37,088 nucleotides of DNA from Oligoflexales bacterium (GTDB lineage: Bacteria > Bdellovibrionota_B > Oligoflexia > Oligoflexales > RGVZ01): assembly GCA_947445775.1 (NCBI GenBank), contig CANFEB010000025.1:1-37088 (forward strand). The letters run 5' to 3'. How positions within the stretch are numbered: the first letter of the stretch is position 1; each line of letters begins with the position of its first letter. The notes under the pieces were generated by a model. It saw only the letters and a list, made by a program, of their open reading frames with translations. It had not been told where the DNA came from and did no database searches. The position numbers and the translations under genes were made by a program. Shown piece by piece: positions 1-6,776 of the stretch.

Positions 1-365
1 AGAAGCTGAAAAGATTTAGCATTTCTACCGCTGACGATACCCGGATGGAAGTATGCGGCGATCGTTTGCGCTGCGGAACGGTCGTTGATATCTGTAAAAA
101 AGTCGGTCACTACATTTCCTTCGATCTTGGCATGGCAGATCGTGCAGGCGAAATGTTTTGCTGCCAACGCGACTTTGTGTTGCTGAAGCGGGTTTGGCTC
201 CAGTGGGCCGGTTGGTAGCGGGTTGGGGAGAGCCGGCATTTGTTGATTAGGCCCTGGGGAAACGGCTGACCCCGCGCCCGATTTAAAGACGGAGTCCGAA
301 CATCCAACAACCGATGCGAACAACCCTGCGCCGGCTATAGCATTTAGCAATTTATTTAAACGCAT
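1..365 (-). CDS. Lipoprotein with a CXXCH motif, 3' end cut by window edge
   Basis: The frame opens at ATG 365-363, preceded by a GGGGGA ribosome binding site six bases upstream, and runs off the left edge with no stop. The protein has a basic start, a hydrophobic stretch and the lipobox SVVGC (Cys20), so it should be a lipoprotein. A Gly/Pro/Asn-rich tether follows. A CTICH motif comes near residue 81, after a stretch that contains His residues. CXXCH is the covalent haem attachment motif of c-type cytochromes, and a single motif about 60 residues after the lipid Cys fits a small tethered cytochrome or cytochrome-like protein. The Met ligand that would support this is not visible in the part present. 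It could also be a metal-binding lipoprotein. Function is uncertain; the lipoprotein call is fairly sure. Confidence 0.7.
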   Translation of the reverse strand, partial: MRLNKLLNAIAGAGLFASVVGCSDSVFKSGAGSAVSPGPNQQMPALPNPLPTGPLEPNPLQQHKVALAAKHFACTICHAKIEGNVVTDFFTDINDRSAAQTIAAYFHPGIVSGRNAKSFQL

Positions 366-441
366 CCTATTCCCCCAACGGCGGGCTCATCGGTTGTTAG
401 AGTAGGACCCTTTAGCTGAAATTGAATTGAGCTGTCTTTTA

Positions 442-469
442 AATGTACCTCGTGATGTTGTTTTATCAA
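442..469 (-). promoter_or_regulatory. Possible sigma70-type promoter for the CXXCH lipoprotein
   Basis: On the minus strand TTGATA (469-464) is followed after 16 bases by TACATT (447-442). These match five and four of six consensus positions. The predicted start is about 70 bases before the lipoprotein ATG at 365. The call rests on consensus match only. Confidence 0.3.
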
Positions 470-542
470 ATTGAAGGGTTGGGTACGGTGTATGAGTCTT
501 TTTTGGCAGAAAACTTTTCTTCTAAGGTCACTTCCGAAAGTC

Positions 543-1505
543 TCAGAAACTCTGATTACTTAGGGCGCTGAGTATTTGATGGAACTTCACCAGACGGCCA
601 ATGTCGGCCTTGACCATTTTGAGAGTCTCGCCATCGCTGGTTTTGATCAGCGCGCAGGATTTTCCGGTGAAGTTGAATACTTCAAGGCCTTTTTTCCATT
701 CCGGAATTTTATCGGCATCAATTTTTAACAGCGGAAGGATTTGAACAAAAGGCACCGTCGCCGGATCATATGGGTTTTTCGGCGCCAACGTCGCCGCAAC
801 CTGCAAGACCTTTAGCATGCTTTCGCTCAGGCAGGGGACTGGCGGATTGCCCTTGCGAAACTCGGCAATAAATTGTGGAAACTGTGTGACAAAGGCTCTA
901 TTGGGCATGCCCCAGGCGGCCTGTTTGCGTGGATCGGAAGCGTTGGTCAGAATCTCGGTGTCGGCCAGAATTTTGAGAAAGGCCTGAACCCTCGTCGGGT
1001 TTTCCTGCAGGGTTTCGGTTATGACTGTTTCCATGGTTTTCTTATTGACGACGACCTTGCCCTTGTCGTCTTTTTCACCATGTTTTGCCCAGACTAGATC
1101 GAGTACAGCCAAGAGCCGTTGGGCGCTTTGCATGGGTTTTCCACCGCCGGCCTCGGCCTTTTGGAGGCGCTCGTTGGTTTGGCGCAGACGGGCTGAGAGG
1201 GCGCCCATCAGGGTCACGAACCATTTTGGGATTTGTTTCACCAAGGCATCGAAGTCCGATACCGTGATCTGGGTAACTTCCGATGGCTGGCTGGCCTTGA
1301 CCGAGGCTGAACGGCTTTGTTTGTCGAAGAGGGCCATCTCGCCGACAATGCCCCCCTCGGTGATGGTGGCCAGAACGACCTGCTTATCGCCCTGATCAAG
1401 AAAAACCTGCAGCTCGCCTTTACGCAAAATATACATGCCATCTGGCTGGTCGCCGGATTTGAAGACCAAGTCCCCGGATTTGTAGATTTTTGCAGTGCCA
1501 GCCAC
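543..1505 (-). CDS. Cyclic nucleotide-binding domain protein
   Basis: I place the start at GTG 1505-1503, which has GAGG about six bases upstream and opens directly on the domain; longer frames reach into the divergent gene. The product is 320 residues. Residues 1 to about 115 form a cNMP-binding (CAP_ED) fold with the phosphate-binding cassette GEMALFDKQSRSASV, including the Glu and Arg that usually contact the ribose and phosphate. Residues 115-135 look like a dimerisation helix. The remaining 185 residues match no Crp-type DNA-binding domain that I recognise. They are helical, and around NKKTMETVITETL might be a degenerate winged helix. It is either a Crp/Fnr-like regulator or a stand-alone cNMP sensor. 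The ligand cannot be told from sequence. Confidence 0.8.
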   Translation of the reverse strand: MAGTAKIYKSGDLVFKSGDQPDGMYILRKGELQVFLDQGDKQVVLATITEGGIVGEMALFDKQSRSASVKASQPSEVTQITVSDFDALVKQIPKWFVTLMGALSARLRQTNERLQKAEAGGGKPMQSAQRLLAVLDLVWAKHGEKDDKGKVVVNKKTMETVITETLQENPTRVQAFLKILADTEILTNASDPRKQAAWGMPNRAFVTQFPQFIAEFRKGNPPVPCLSESMLKVLQVAATLAPKNPYDPATVPFVQILPLLKIDADKIPEWKKGLEVFNFTGKSCALIKTSDGETLKMVKADIGRLVKFHQILSALSNQSF

Positions 1506-1661
1506 GTTTTTCCTCGGCCTCCCTGGTAGTCGAGTTGTGTTTCGGTACGTCTCGAACCGGGGATTAGCGGTGGCCTGACACCGATCCACGAAATGCATTT
1601 GGTAAAAGGGTAAGAATTCCGGTATTCGAGGGGCGAGTTCTATCAAATAGAAAGACACATC

Positions 1662-2969
1662 GTGGCCCCAACCCCTCCCAAATACTTGTCTAGACCTGCC
1701 AACTTTGTCGTCCGTTGCGCTCCAGGATGGGTGGACCTTACGGCGAGCGAGCTTAACGAGCTCACGGCAAAACCTTTTGGAAAATATAAGTTTGCGCCTG
1801 AGATCAAGGTCGACAAGGGCGCAATTCATGCGACAAATGTCGATTTCCGCCAAGCCCTCGACTGGACCATGCGCCTTCGGACCGCCCACGATGTTGAATG
1901 GCTGGCCTGGGAGGGTAAGTGTGGTTCATGGCGCGATCTGGGGAAGGTCTGTGAGGCGTTGACGGCCAGTGGCTTTTTACCGGTCCAGGCTCTGGCTCAG
2001 TTATCGGATGATGCCACTAAAGTTCACGTCGCAGTGAAGGCCAACACTAGCTTTGTGGTGACCTCTGGCACGATCCGCGAAAAGTTTTTGACTGGTCTAG
2101 GCCTGAAACCGGCACAACCTGGCGATGACACCGAGGCCATTTTTCGATTCCGGTTGGATTTATATCGCGATCGCCTGCGCGTCCTTGTTAGCCTCGGCGG
2201 TGATCCTCTCTACAAGCGTGGTTACAAAAAACATCTGGCCTCGGCTGCGGCACCACTGCCAGAGCATCAGGCTGCGGCCTGCATTCGCTCCGCGCTCAGT
2301 GCGATGGAAAATGTTGCCTTTGACGCCGTCTATGTGCCGTTTGCCGGGACGGGGACATTAGCTTTCGAGTGGCTTTCTGCCCACTTGGAACTCGGCAGCG
2401 GAAGTTTTGGACGTGGTTACGCATTCGAGTCTTTTGCTGGATTTCCGGCGACCACTGTTGCCCACATCCGCAAAAAAATGACTGAAATTCCTCCGGCTTC
2501 GGCGGCCACGCCGGCCATCATTCCGCCGGTTCTTTGTGTCGAACGCAATGCCGAGGCATTGGCTGACTTGCGCGATAACGCTGATCATTTTTGCACTCTG
2601 GCCGGAATTGACGGCAAGACCATTCAAGTGTCAGGTAGCGATTTTTTCAAAGCTGACAGCGAGACCGCATTGCGCATCGTGGCCAGTTCGGGGCGAAGGG
2701 TTTTGATGCTTCTGAATCCACCCTACGGACAAAGGTTGAAAACGCCTGGGGATGCCAAAAAATATTTTGGCCGGATCGCGTCTCATATTGTTGATTTGGA
2801 GGTTCGCACTGGCGCGTCCTTCAGCGGGATGTGCTTGATTCCGGAAGAGCCGGCTTCAGCGGCTTTTGTGCGGGCGTTGAAAACCACGCACAAATCCACA
2901 ACGGTTCACTTCACCCATGGTGGATCAGACATGCGCCTGGTGGTGTTTGGGTCGAATTCACGCAGCTAG
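1662..2969 (+). CDS. THUMP-domain RNA methyltransferase, RlmL-like
   Basis: The product is 435 residues from a GTG start, with no strong ribosome binding site. The first 160 residues resemble the ferredoxin-like plus THUMP RNA-binding module of RlmL/Trm14-type enzymes. The Rossmann methyltransferase domain follows, with SAM motif I FAGTGTLAFE (227-236) and the amino-methylating motif NPPYGQRL (from 352), which fits N2-guanine or N6-adenine methylation. Enterobacterial RlmKL is a roughly 700-residue fusion; this protein has only the RlmL half, as is common outside gammaproteobacteria. The likely role is methylation of 23S rRNA (G2445 in E. coli), but a tRNA target as in Trm14 is possible. It is divergent from the cNMP-binding gene, with 156 bases between them. 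Confidence 0.85.
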   Translation: MAPTPPKYLSRPANFVVRCAPGWVDLTASELNELTAKPFGKYKFAPEIKVDKGAIHATNVDFRQALDWTMRLRTAHDVEWLAWEGKCGSWRDLGKVCEALTASGFLPVQALAQLSDDATKVHVAVKANTSFVVTSGTIREKFLTGLGLKPAQPGDDTEAIFRFRLDLYRDRLRVLVSLGGDPLYKRGYKKHLASAAAPLPEHQAAACIRSALSAMENVAFDAVYVPFAGTGTLAFEWLSAHLELGSGSFGRGYAFESFAGFPATTVAHIRKKMTEIPPASAATPAIIPPVLCVERNAEALADLRDNADHFCTLAGIDGKTIQVSGSDFFKADSETALRIVASSGRRVLMLLNPPYGQRLKTPGDAKKYFGRIASHIVDLEVRTGASFSGMCLIPEEPASAAFVRALKTTHKSTTVHFTHGGSDMRLVVFGSNSRS

Positions 2970-3044
2970 AGGTTTGTGGCGCGAAGACGTCACCGGGAAC
3001 GGCTGCGGAATAGGTCGTGTGGCAGAAACCATGGCACTATTTAA

Positions 3045-3072
3045 TTACTAATTAGAATATCCGTGGTATAAT
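3045..3072 (+). promoter_or_regulatory. Promoter with perfect TATAAT for a leaderless ATPase gene
   Basis: A perfect TATAAT lies at 3067-3072, with a weak TTACTA sixteen bases upstream (3045-3050). The ATG of the next gene is at 3079, seven bases after the -10 box, where transcription would normally begin. No Shine-Dalgarno sequence lies between them, so the mRNA would be leaderless. Confidence 0.55.
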
Positions 3073-3078
3073 TTAATT

Positions 3079-4266
3079 ATGTTTGAAAGAATCCTAAAAC
3101 TTCCAAAAAACAACAGCTTTTTCCTTATCGGCCCTCGCCAAACTGGGAAAACATCTCTCGTCCGGGCAAGTTTCGCCAAAAGTGTGGTTTTTGAAATAAA
3201 CCTTCTTTTGCCCGTGTATTTCAGAAGGTATGTGGCCGAGCCACAGCGGTTTATGGAGGACGTTTTAGCCCTTCCAGAAACAATCACGCATGTATTTATA
3301 GACGAGGTTCAGAAAGTTCCCGCGATCTTAGATTTAGTCCAAGAGCTAATCGTCCAAGGGGTCCCTCAGAAGTTTATTCTCAGCGGTTCAAGCGCTCGCA
3401 AGCTAAAACGTGGGCATGCAAATCTCTTGGGGGGACGTGCCTGGAATTTAAAGTTGCACGCCATGGTAACTCCAGAAATAGTTCTCGCTCCTAAATTAGA
3501 GAAGATCCCACTTGGCCACTTACTCCAGTATGGAACGTTGCCATCAATTCTTACGCTTTCTACCGCTGAAGAAAAAAACGAAACTCTGCGAGCCTATTCC
3601 GACATTTACCTTAAAGAAGAGATCATTCAAGAGTCTGTTACCCGCAAACTTGACTCTTTTTTGCAGTTTCTTCAATGCGCAGCACAGATGAATGGTGAGC
3701 AAGTTAATTTTTCTAATATAGCCCGCGATACAAAAGTATCTTCAAATCTAGTTAGTAATTATTATAGCATCCTTGAAGACACGCTTATTGGAAAATTTCT
3801 ATTCTCCTATCACGAGAGTGAAAGAAAGCGACACAAATTAAGTCCAAAATTCTATTTTTTTGATACCGGAGTTCTGCGGTCAATTCAGGGGCAGCTATCT
3901 GTAGATGTTGCTCCTAAAACTTTTGTATTTGGCAACTTATTTGAAACATTTGTTGTTAACGAAGTCATGAGAATCAACGACTATTACCGGAAAGACTACC
4001 GCCTCTCTTTTTTAAGAACTGCGAATGATGTCGAGGTTGATTTAATTATTTCGACGCCAGAAGGAAAGACTATTGCCGTCGAAATTAAATCAAAACCTTT
4101 TCCCGACCCCATAGATTTCGAAGCCGGATTTCAGGCTCTGAAGAAAGTTCGCAGCGATACGCAGAACTTTTGTGTATGTACCGCGTCTCAGGAGTTGAAA
4201 AAAAATGGGGTTACCATTTTGAATTATCGAGACTTTTTAATACGACTAGCTCGAAATGAAATTTAG
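3079..4266 (+). CDS. AAA ATPase of the DUF4143 type
   Basis: The product is 395 residues, close to the family's usual 380-420. The N-terminal ATPase domain has Walker A GPRQTGKT (18-25), Walker B HVFIDE (Asp75-Glu76) and the sensor-like LSGSSARKLKR. The C-terminal DUF4143 half carries EVDLII with Asp321 followed by VEIKS (Glu335, Lys337), the spacing of a PD-(D/E)XK nuclease-like core. Members of this family are abundant, poorly understood, scattered by horizontal transfer and often found in accessory regions. Base composition is clearly more AT-rich than on both flanks, and repeat elements follow directly downstream, which supports recent acquisition. Translation is probably leaderless. The molecular role is unknown; a mobile or defence-related function is only a guess. 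Confidence 0.9.
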   Translation: MFERILKLPKNNSFFLIGPRQTGKTSLVRASFAKSVVFEINLLLPVYFRRYVAEPQRFMEDVLALPETITHVFIDEVQKVPAILDLVQELIVQGVPQKFILSGSSARKLKRGHANLLGGRAWNLKLHAMVTPEIVLAPKLEKIPLGHLLQYGTLPSILTLSTAEEKNETLRAYSDIYLKEEIIQESVTRKLDSFLQFLQCAAQMNGEQVNFSNIARDTKVSSNLVSNYYSILEDTLIGKFLFSYHESERKRHKLSPKFYFFDTGVLRSIQGQLSVDVAPKTFVFGNLFETFVVNEVMRINDYYRKDYRLSFLRTANDVEVDLIISTPEGKTIAVEIKSKPFPDPIDFEAGFQALKKVRSDTQNFCVCTASQELKKNGVTILNYRDFLIRLARNEI

Positions 4267-4385
4267 ATTGGCGGACTGCCGCCGGAATTGCTGGGCGACC
4301 AGCTTGGACTCCATTCCCAGGGGAATCGACGGGTTCACCTCAAAGGGACCAATCTTTCAGAACATAGAATCCTGAATTGTATCGA

Positions 4386-4423
4386 TAGTTAGTTTCTGGC
4401 GCGAAAGCGCCAGAAACTAGTTA
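4386..4423. repeat. Long perfect hairpin with GAAA loop
   Basis: The arm at 4390-4402 pairs perfectly over 13 bases with 4407-4419 around a GAAA tetraloop (4403-4406). Two wobble pairs and two further A-T pairs can extend it to 4386-4423. It lies 120 bases after the ATPase stop. There is no proper U-tract, so a classical intrinsic terminator is less likely than a structured repeat or an end of a mobile element. Confidence 0.75.
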
Positions 4424-4577
4424 AATTTTGCTGAAAAAGGTTGGACAAAAAAACCAGCCAAAAAATCGGATCGCAAATTTACCCTACAATCGATTAATTT
4501 GGTGCAGGCAATGCAAAACCATCGCCGAAAATGCTCAAAAAAACTGGAAACCGACCTTTTTCAGCGAAATCTAGTTA
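4417..4577. repeat. Imperfect inverted repeats bounding a short element
   Basis: The left arm 4417-4444 and the right arm 4551-4577 are near-complementary. The core GCTGAAAAAGGTTGG matches the reverse of the right arm at 14 of 15 positions, and CTAG is shared further out. The arms enclose about 105 AT-rich bases with no open frame. This may be a miniature inverted-repeat element or a structured non-coding RNA. It shares its left end with the perfect hairpin. The pairing is read directly from sequence; the nature of the element is not known. Confidence 0.55.
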
Positions 4578-4634
4578 CTGCAGGTTGTGTCCATTCATTT
4601 ATTAAATCGTGATTCACGGCTACCCAACAAATTT

Positions 4635-5080
4635 TTGGGAGAGTCGGAAAATTGGTGTCTCATGACCTAGCCGCATGTTAATCGGCTGGAGATAGAATCA
4701 CCAAAAATGGGATTACCTGTGTCAGTCATCAAGCTGGAAATCCGCCTTTAAAAGGGCTTTCCCTAATGCGGCGACCCAGCGCGCCTTCGGGATGCATTCA
4801 AAATGCTGGCGCACAAAATTATGTATGCCGCCTCGGAAAACTTGCCCGCCTTGCTTTTGTTGATTTATGGACGCAAATGCATGGACACCATGGGCGAGCA
4901 GACCCTTGAAAGCGTGCAGGCGTTTACGACCCTAAAAATTGAGATGGGATGGGGACTACATCGTATCAATTCAAAACTTTACACGCGCCATTTGGCCAAG
5001 GAGGAGAAGAACGCTGTTACAGAGATCGGTCTACTGAACTAAGCCCTTTTTAACCTAGACACCAATTTTCCGACGCTCCC
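4635..5080. mobile_element. IS remnant or MITE-like element with terminal inverted repeats
   Basis: Positions 4629-4660 and the reverse complement of 5057-5088 match at about 30 of 32 bases. The shared core is GTCGGAAAATTGGTGTCT. The 8-base word ACAAATTT stands just outside both ends (4627-4634 and 5081-5088) and could be a target-site duplication. IS256-type elements make 8-9-bp duplications, but I cannot assign a family. The interior of about 390 bases is too short for a transposase, and no DDE motif is visible, so the element would be non-autonomous or internally deleted. Part of the apparent direct repeat could come from the palindromic AAATTT at the repeat ends. Confidence 0.6.
4803..5042 (+). 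CDS. Doubtful open frame inside the repeat-bounded element
   Basis: A 79-residue frame from ATG with no good ribosome binding site. The product has a hydrophobic run near residue 17 and a charged C-terminus. I recognise no family and no transposase motif. It lies wholly between the terminal repeats, so it may be a relic of a deleted transposase or simply chance. Low confidence. Confidence 0.2.
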   Translation: MLAHKIMYAASENLPALLLLIYGRKCMDTMGEQTLESVQAFTTLKIEMGWGLHRINSKLYTRHLAKEEKNAVTEIGLLN

Positions 5081-5143
5081 ACAAATTTCCGCTAAAGTTA
5101 CATGGCTTTTGGCCGATGTTGATAAAAGTTGGAGGTGATCGTG

Positions 5144-6424
5144 ATGTCCAAAAATTGGCCCTTAAAATTTGCTGGAAAAATTGCCGTTGTGACCATGATG
5201 GTATGGACCGGATGTGCGCCCGTTAAAGGGTCTAATACTGCCGGACCCTCCAATGAAGCGCCAGGCACCGCGCCAACCATCGCAACACAGGCCTCGGCAT
5301 TAGACCAGAAACTATTAACCTTGAGTGCCGAAGAGACGAAAAACTACCTCGCTCTATTTCCTGGCATTCCACCCACATCAAAGTTTTTCGGGGCCATTGA
5401 AATTGCTGATCCGAAGCCAGGCTCTACGCTCAAGGTTGTCGTGGCAGGAAGAGAAGTATTTCTGGCCATGCCGGACGACGCCCTCCCCAAATCCGTAATC
5501 GTCGCAGTTTTTGACCCCGTGGAGGCGAGCAACCTAGGGCTTAGCGGCGGCGTCCAAAATAAATCTCTTAAATTGGTGGCGTCCGCTATGACAGTGGTTT
5601 GCACCGCCGCAGGAATATGTGCGACCAGCGCCGCAGCGCCGATCCAAACTACTTTTCCCGTGCCAAGCACTGGACCCACCGAGACTTGCTGTGCCTGCGT
5701 ATATCAAGACAGCGAGGCTTCAGGTGGCTGCGCATCAAAAGCGGAAGCGGGCTGCAATCTATCCGCATCTGGCGGGTGCTCGTGGAACTCATGCGAAAAG
5801 GTCTGCTACCCGACATACAAAGCGGATTGCGAGGGTGAGCCCTATGCGAAATTTTACGTGGACCAACAAACCCTTGGTGGTGCCTGCACGCGCTCCAACA
5901 CCATGTCGTCTAACGTCTATAAGGATTGGCTAAATTTGCCGCGGGGCGAATGCAAGAGCATGAAGGTATTTTATTCAGGACATGGAAAGTTCATGGCGAC
6001 TGGTCTTCCGAATGACTTACTTGAACACTACCCGGGCGGCGACAACGTTGTAAAAGACACCGGTTGCAGTGGATTGGCACCAGGAAACGGTGATGAAGCC
6101 TTTAGGAGCGGACTTTGCAATCAGCTGAAAGCCGCTGGCGTCAGCGGCTCCGTCACAACCACTGGTCAGCAAACAGAGGTTAGAACCCATGAGGAACTGA
6201 CATCCAAAATCATTAAGATTTCTTGGACTCCCGGCGATGCCGCTTGCAAAGAAGATATAAGTTACGGGTCTTGCGCCGAGTCAAGGAAGGATTGTAATGA
6301 AACAAAGGCTAGCCTCCCGACTCCAAGCTACTATTTTTGTAACACTGGAAACGGCATCATCAAAAAGATCTGCAGTTGCTCATATTATTTTGGGGGCCGA
6401 TTTGGTGGATGTTCGTACAATTAA
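5144..6424 (+). CDS. Cysteine-rich lipoprotein of unknown function
   Basis: The start is ATG 5144, eight bases after a strong GGAGG; an upstream in-frame TTG overlaps that site and is rejected. The product is 426 residues with a signal peptide ending in the lipobox VWTGC (Cys23). Residues of about 50-170 form a Cys-poor domain that looks beta-rich. The rest is packed with cysteines (22 beyond the lipid Cys) in motifs such as ETCCAC, GGCSWNSCEKVC and KICSCSYYF, and should be heavily disulfide-bonded outside the cytoplasm. I recognise no family. It stands alone, between the repeat-bounded element and a stretch of gene debris, with host-like composition. A cell-surface or secreted role is likely from the signal; substrate binding or adhesion is speculation. 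Confidence 0.8.
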   Translation: MSKNWPLKFAGKIAVVTMMVWTGCAPVKGSNTAGPSNEAPGTAPTIATQASALDQKLLTLSAEETKNYLALFPGIPPTSKFFGAIEIADPKPGSTLKVVVAGREVFLAMPDDALPKSVIVAVFDPVEASNLGLSGGVQNKSLKLVASAMTVVCTAAGICATSAAAPIQTTFPVPSTGPTETCCACVYQDSEASGGCASKAEAGCNLSASGGCSWNSCEKVCYPTYKADCEGEPYAKFYVDQQTLGGACTRSNTMSSNVYKDWLNLPRGECKSMKVFYSGHGKFMATGLPNDLLEHYPGGDNVVKDTGCSGLAPGNGDEAFRSGLCNQLKAAGVSGSVTTTGQQTEVRTHEELTSKIIKISWTPGDAACKEDISYGSCAESRKDCNETKASLPTPSYYFCNTGNGIIKKICSCSYYFGGRFGGCSYN

Positions 6425-6427
6425 ACC

Positions 6428-6502
6428 TGCTGTGCCTTGGATTTCCAGAATGTTTCCGGATTGGGTGATGACCACATTCATGTCGAGGTCGGCCGAGCTG
6501 TC
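6428..6502 (-). pseudogene. Fragment of RNase PH (rph)
   Basis: On the minus strand the codons from 6502 to 6428 read ADLDMNVVITQSG and then EIQGTA, preceded by DSS. This matches the very conserved RNase PH block that includes DMNVV, SG and E(V/I)QGTAE. Nothing before or after in the same frame looks like RNase PH, and the frame stops inside the 3' end of the neighbouring lipoprotein gene. It is therefore a short relic, about 25 codons of a protein that is normally about 240 residues. I know the family block from memory and have not aligned it. Confidence 0.6.
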
Positions 6503-6552
6503 TGTATGCGGAACTACCGGGATGTCGGGTTTCCTGCTTTTCAAAAAAGGTC

Positions 6553-6771
6553 TTGGCAGTTCTGGTGCGTGCGGATGTGCTGGACAAAGAGGGTGTGGTC
6601 GTCAAAAATTCTGACTGGGATGAAATGTTCTGCGATCACGAGGGACTCGCCGCCGAACCGAAAGGACGGGTTAGAATAAAGGTGATCCAAAATAACAAAA
6701 TTCTTGAAATGGAAATATGCCTTTCAGAAACTTCCCGGACCATCGAAGCGTTCAAGGAGAGTCGTGAATAG
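6553..6771 (+). CDS. Small hypothetical protein or gene remnant
   Basis: A 72-residue frame from TTG, with AAAAAAGG just upstream. The product is strongly charged (for example WDEMFCDHEG and GRVRIKVIQNN) and reads like real protein, but I recognise no family. Two stops lie close upstream in frame, and an A6 run at 6543-6548 sits where neighbouring frames could be joined by a frameshift. It may be the surviving 3' end of a decayed gene. It ends five bases before the convergent dehydrogenase gene. Confidence 0.3.
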   Translation: MAVLVRADVLDKEGVVVKNSDWDEMFCDHEGLAAEPKGRVRIKVIQNNKILEMEICLSETSRTIEAFKESRE

Positions 6772-6776
6772 CGGGA

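Noticed and set aside
1540-1600. tRNA-like T-loop sequence (GGTTCGAGA) on the minus strand
   Set aside because: The flanking bases do not pair into a T-stem and no acceptor or anticodon arm can be found.
4635-5080. Complete transposase inside the repeat-bounded element
   Set aside because: The longest frame is 79 residues and has no DDE or other transposase motif.
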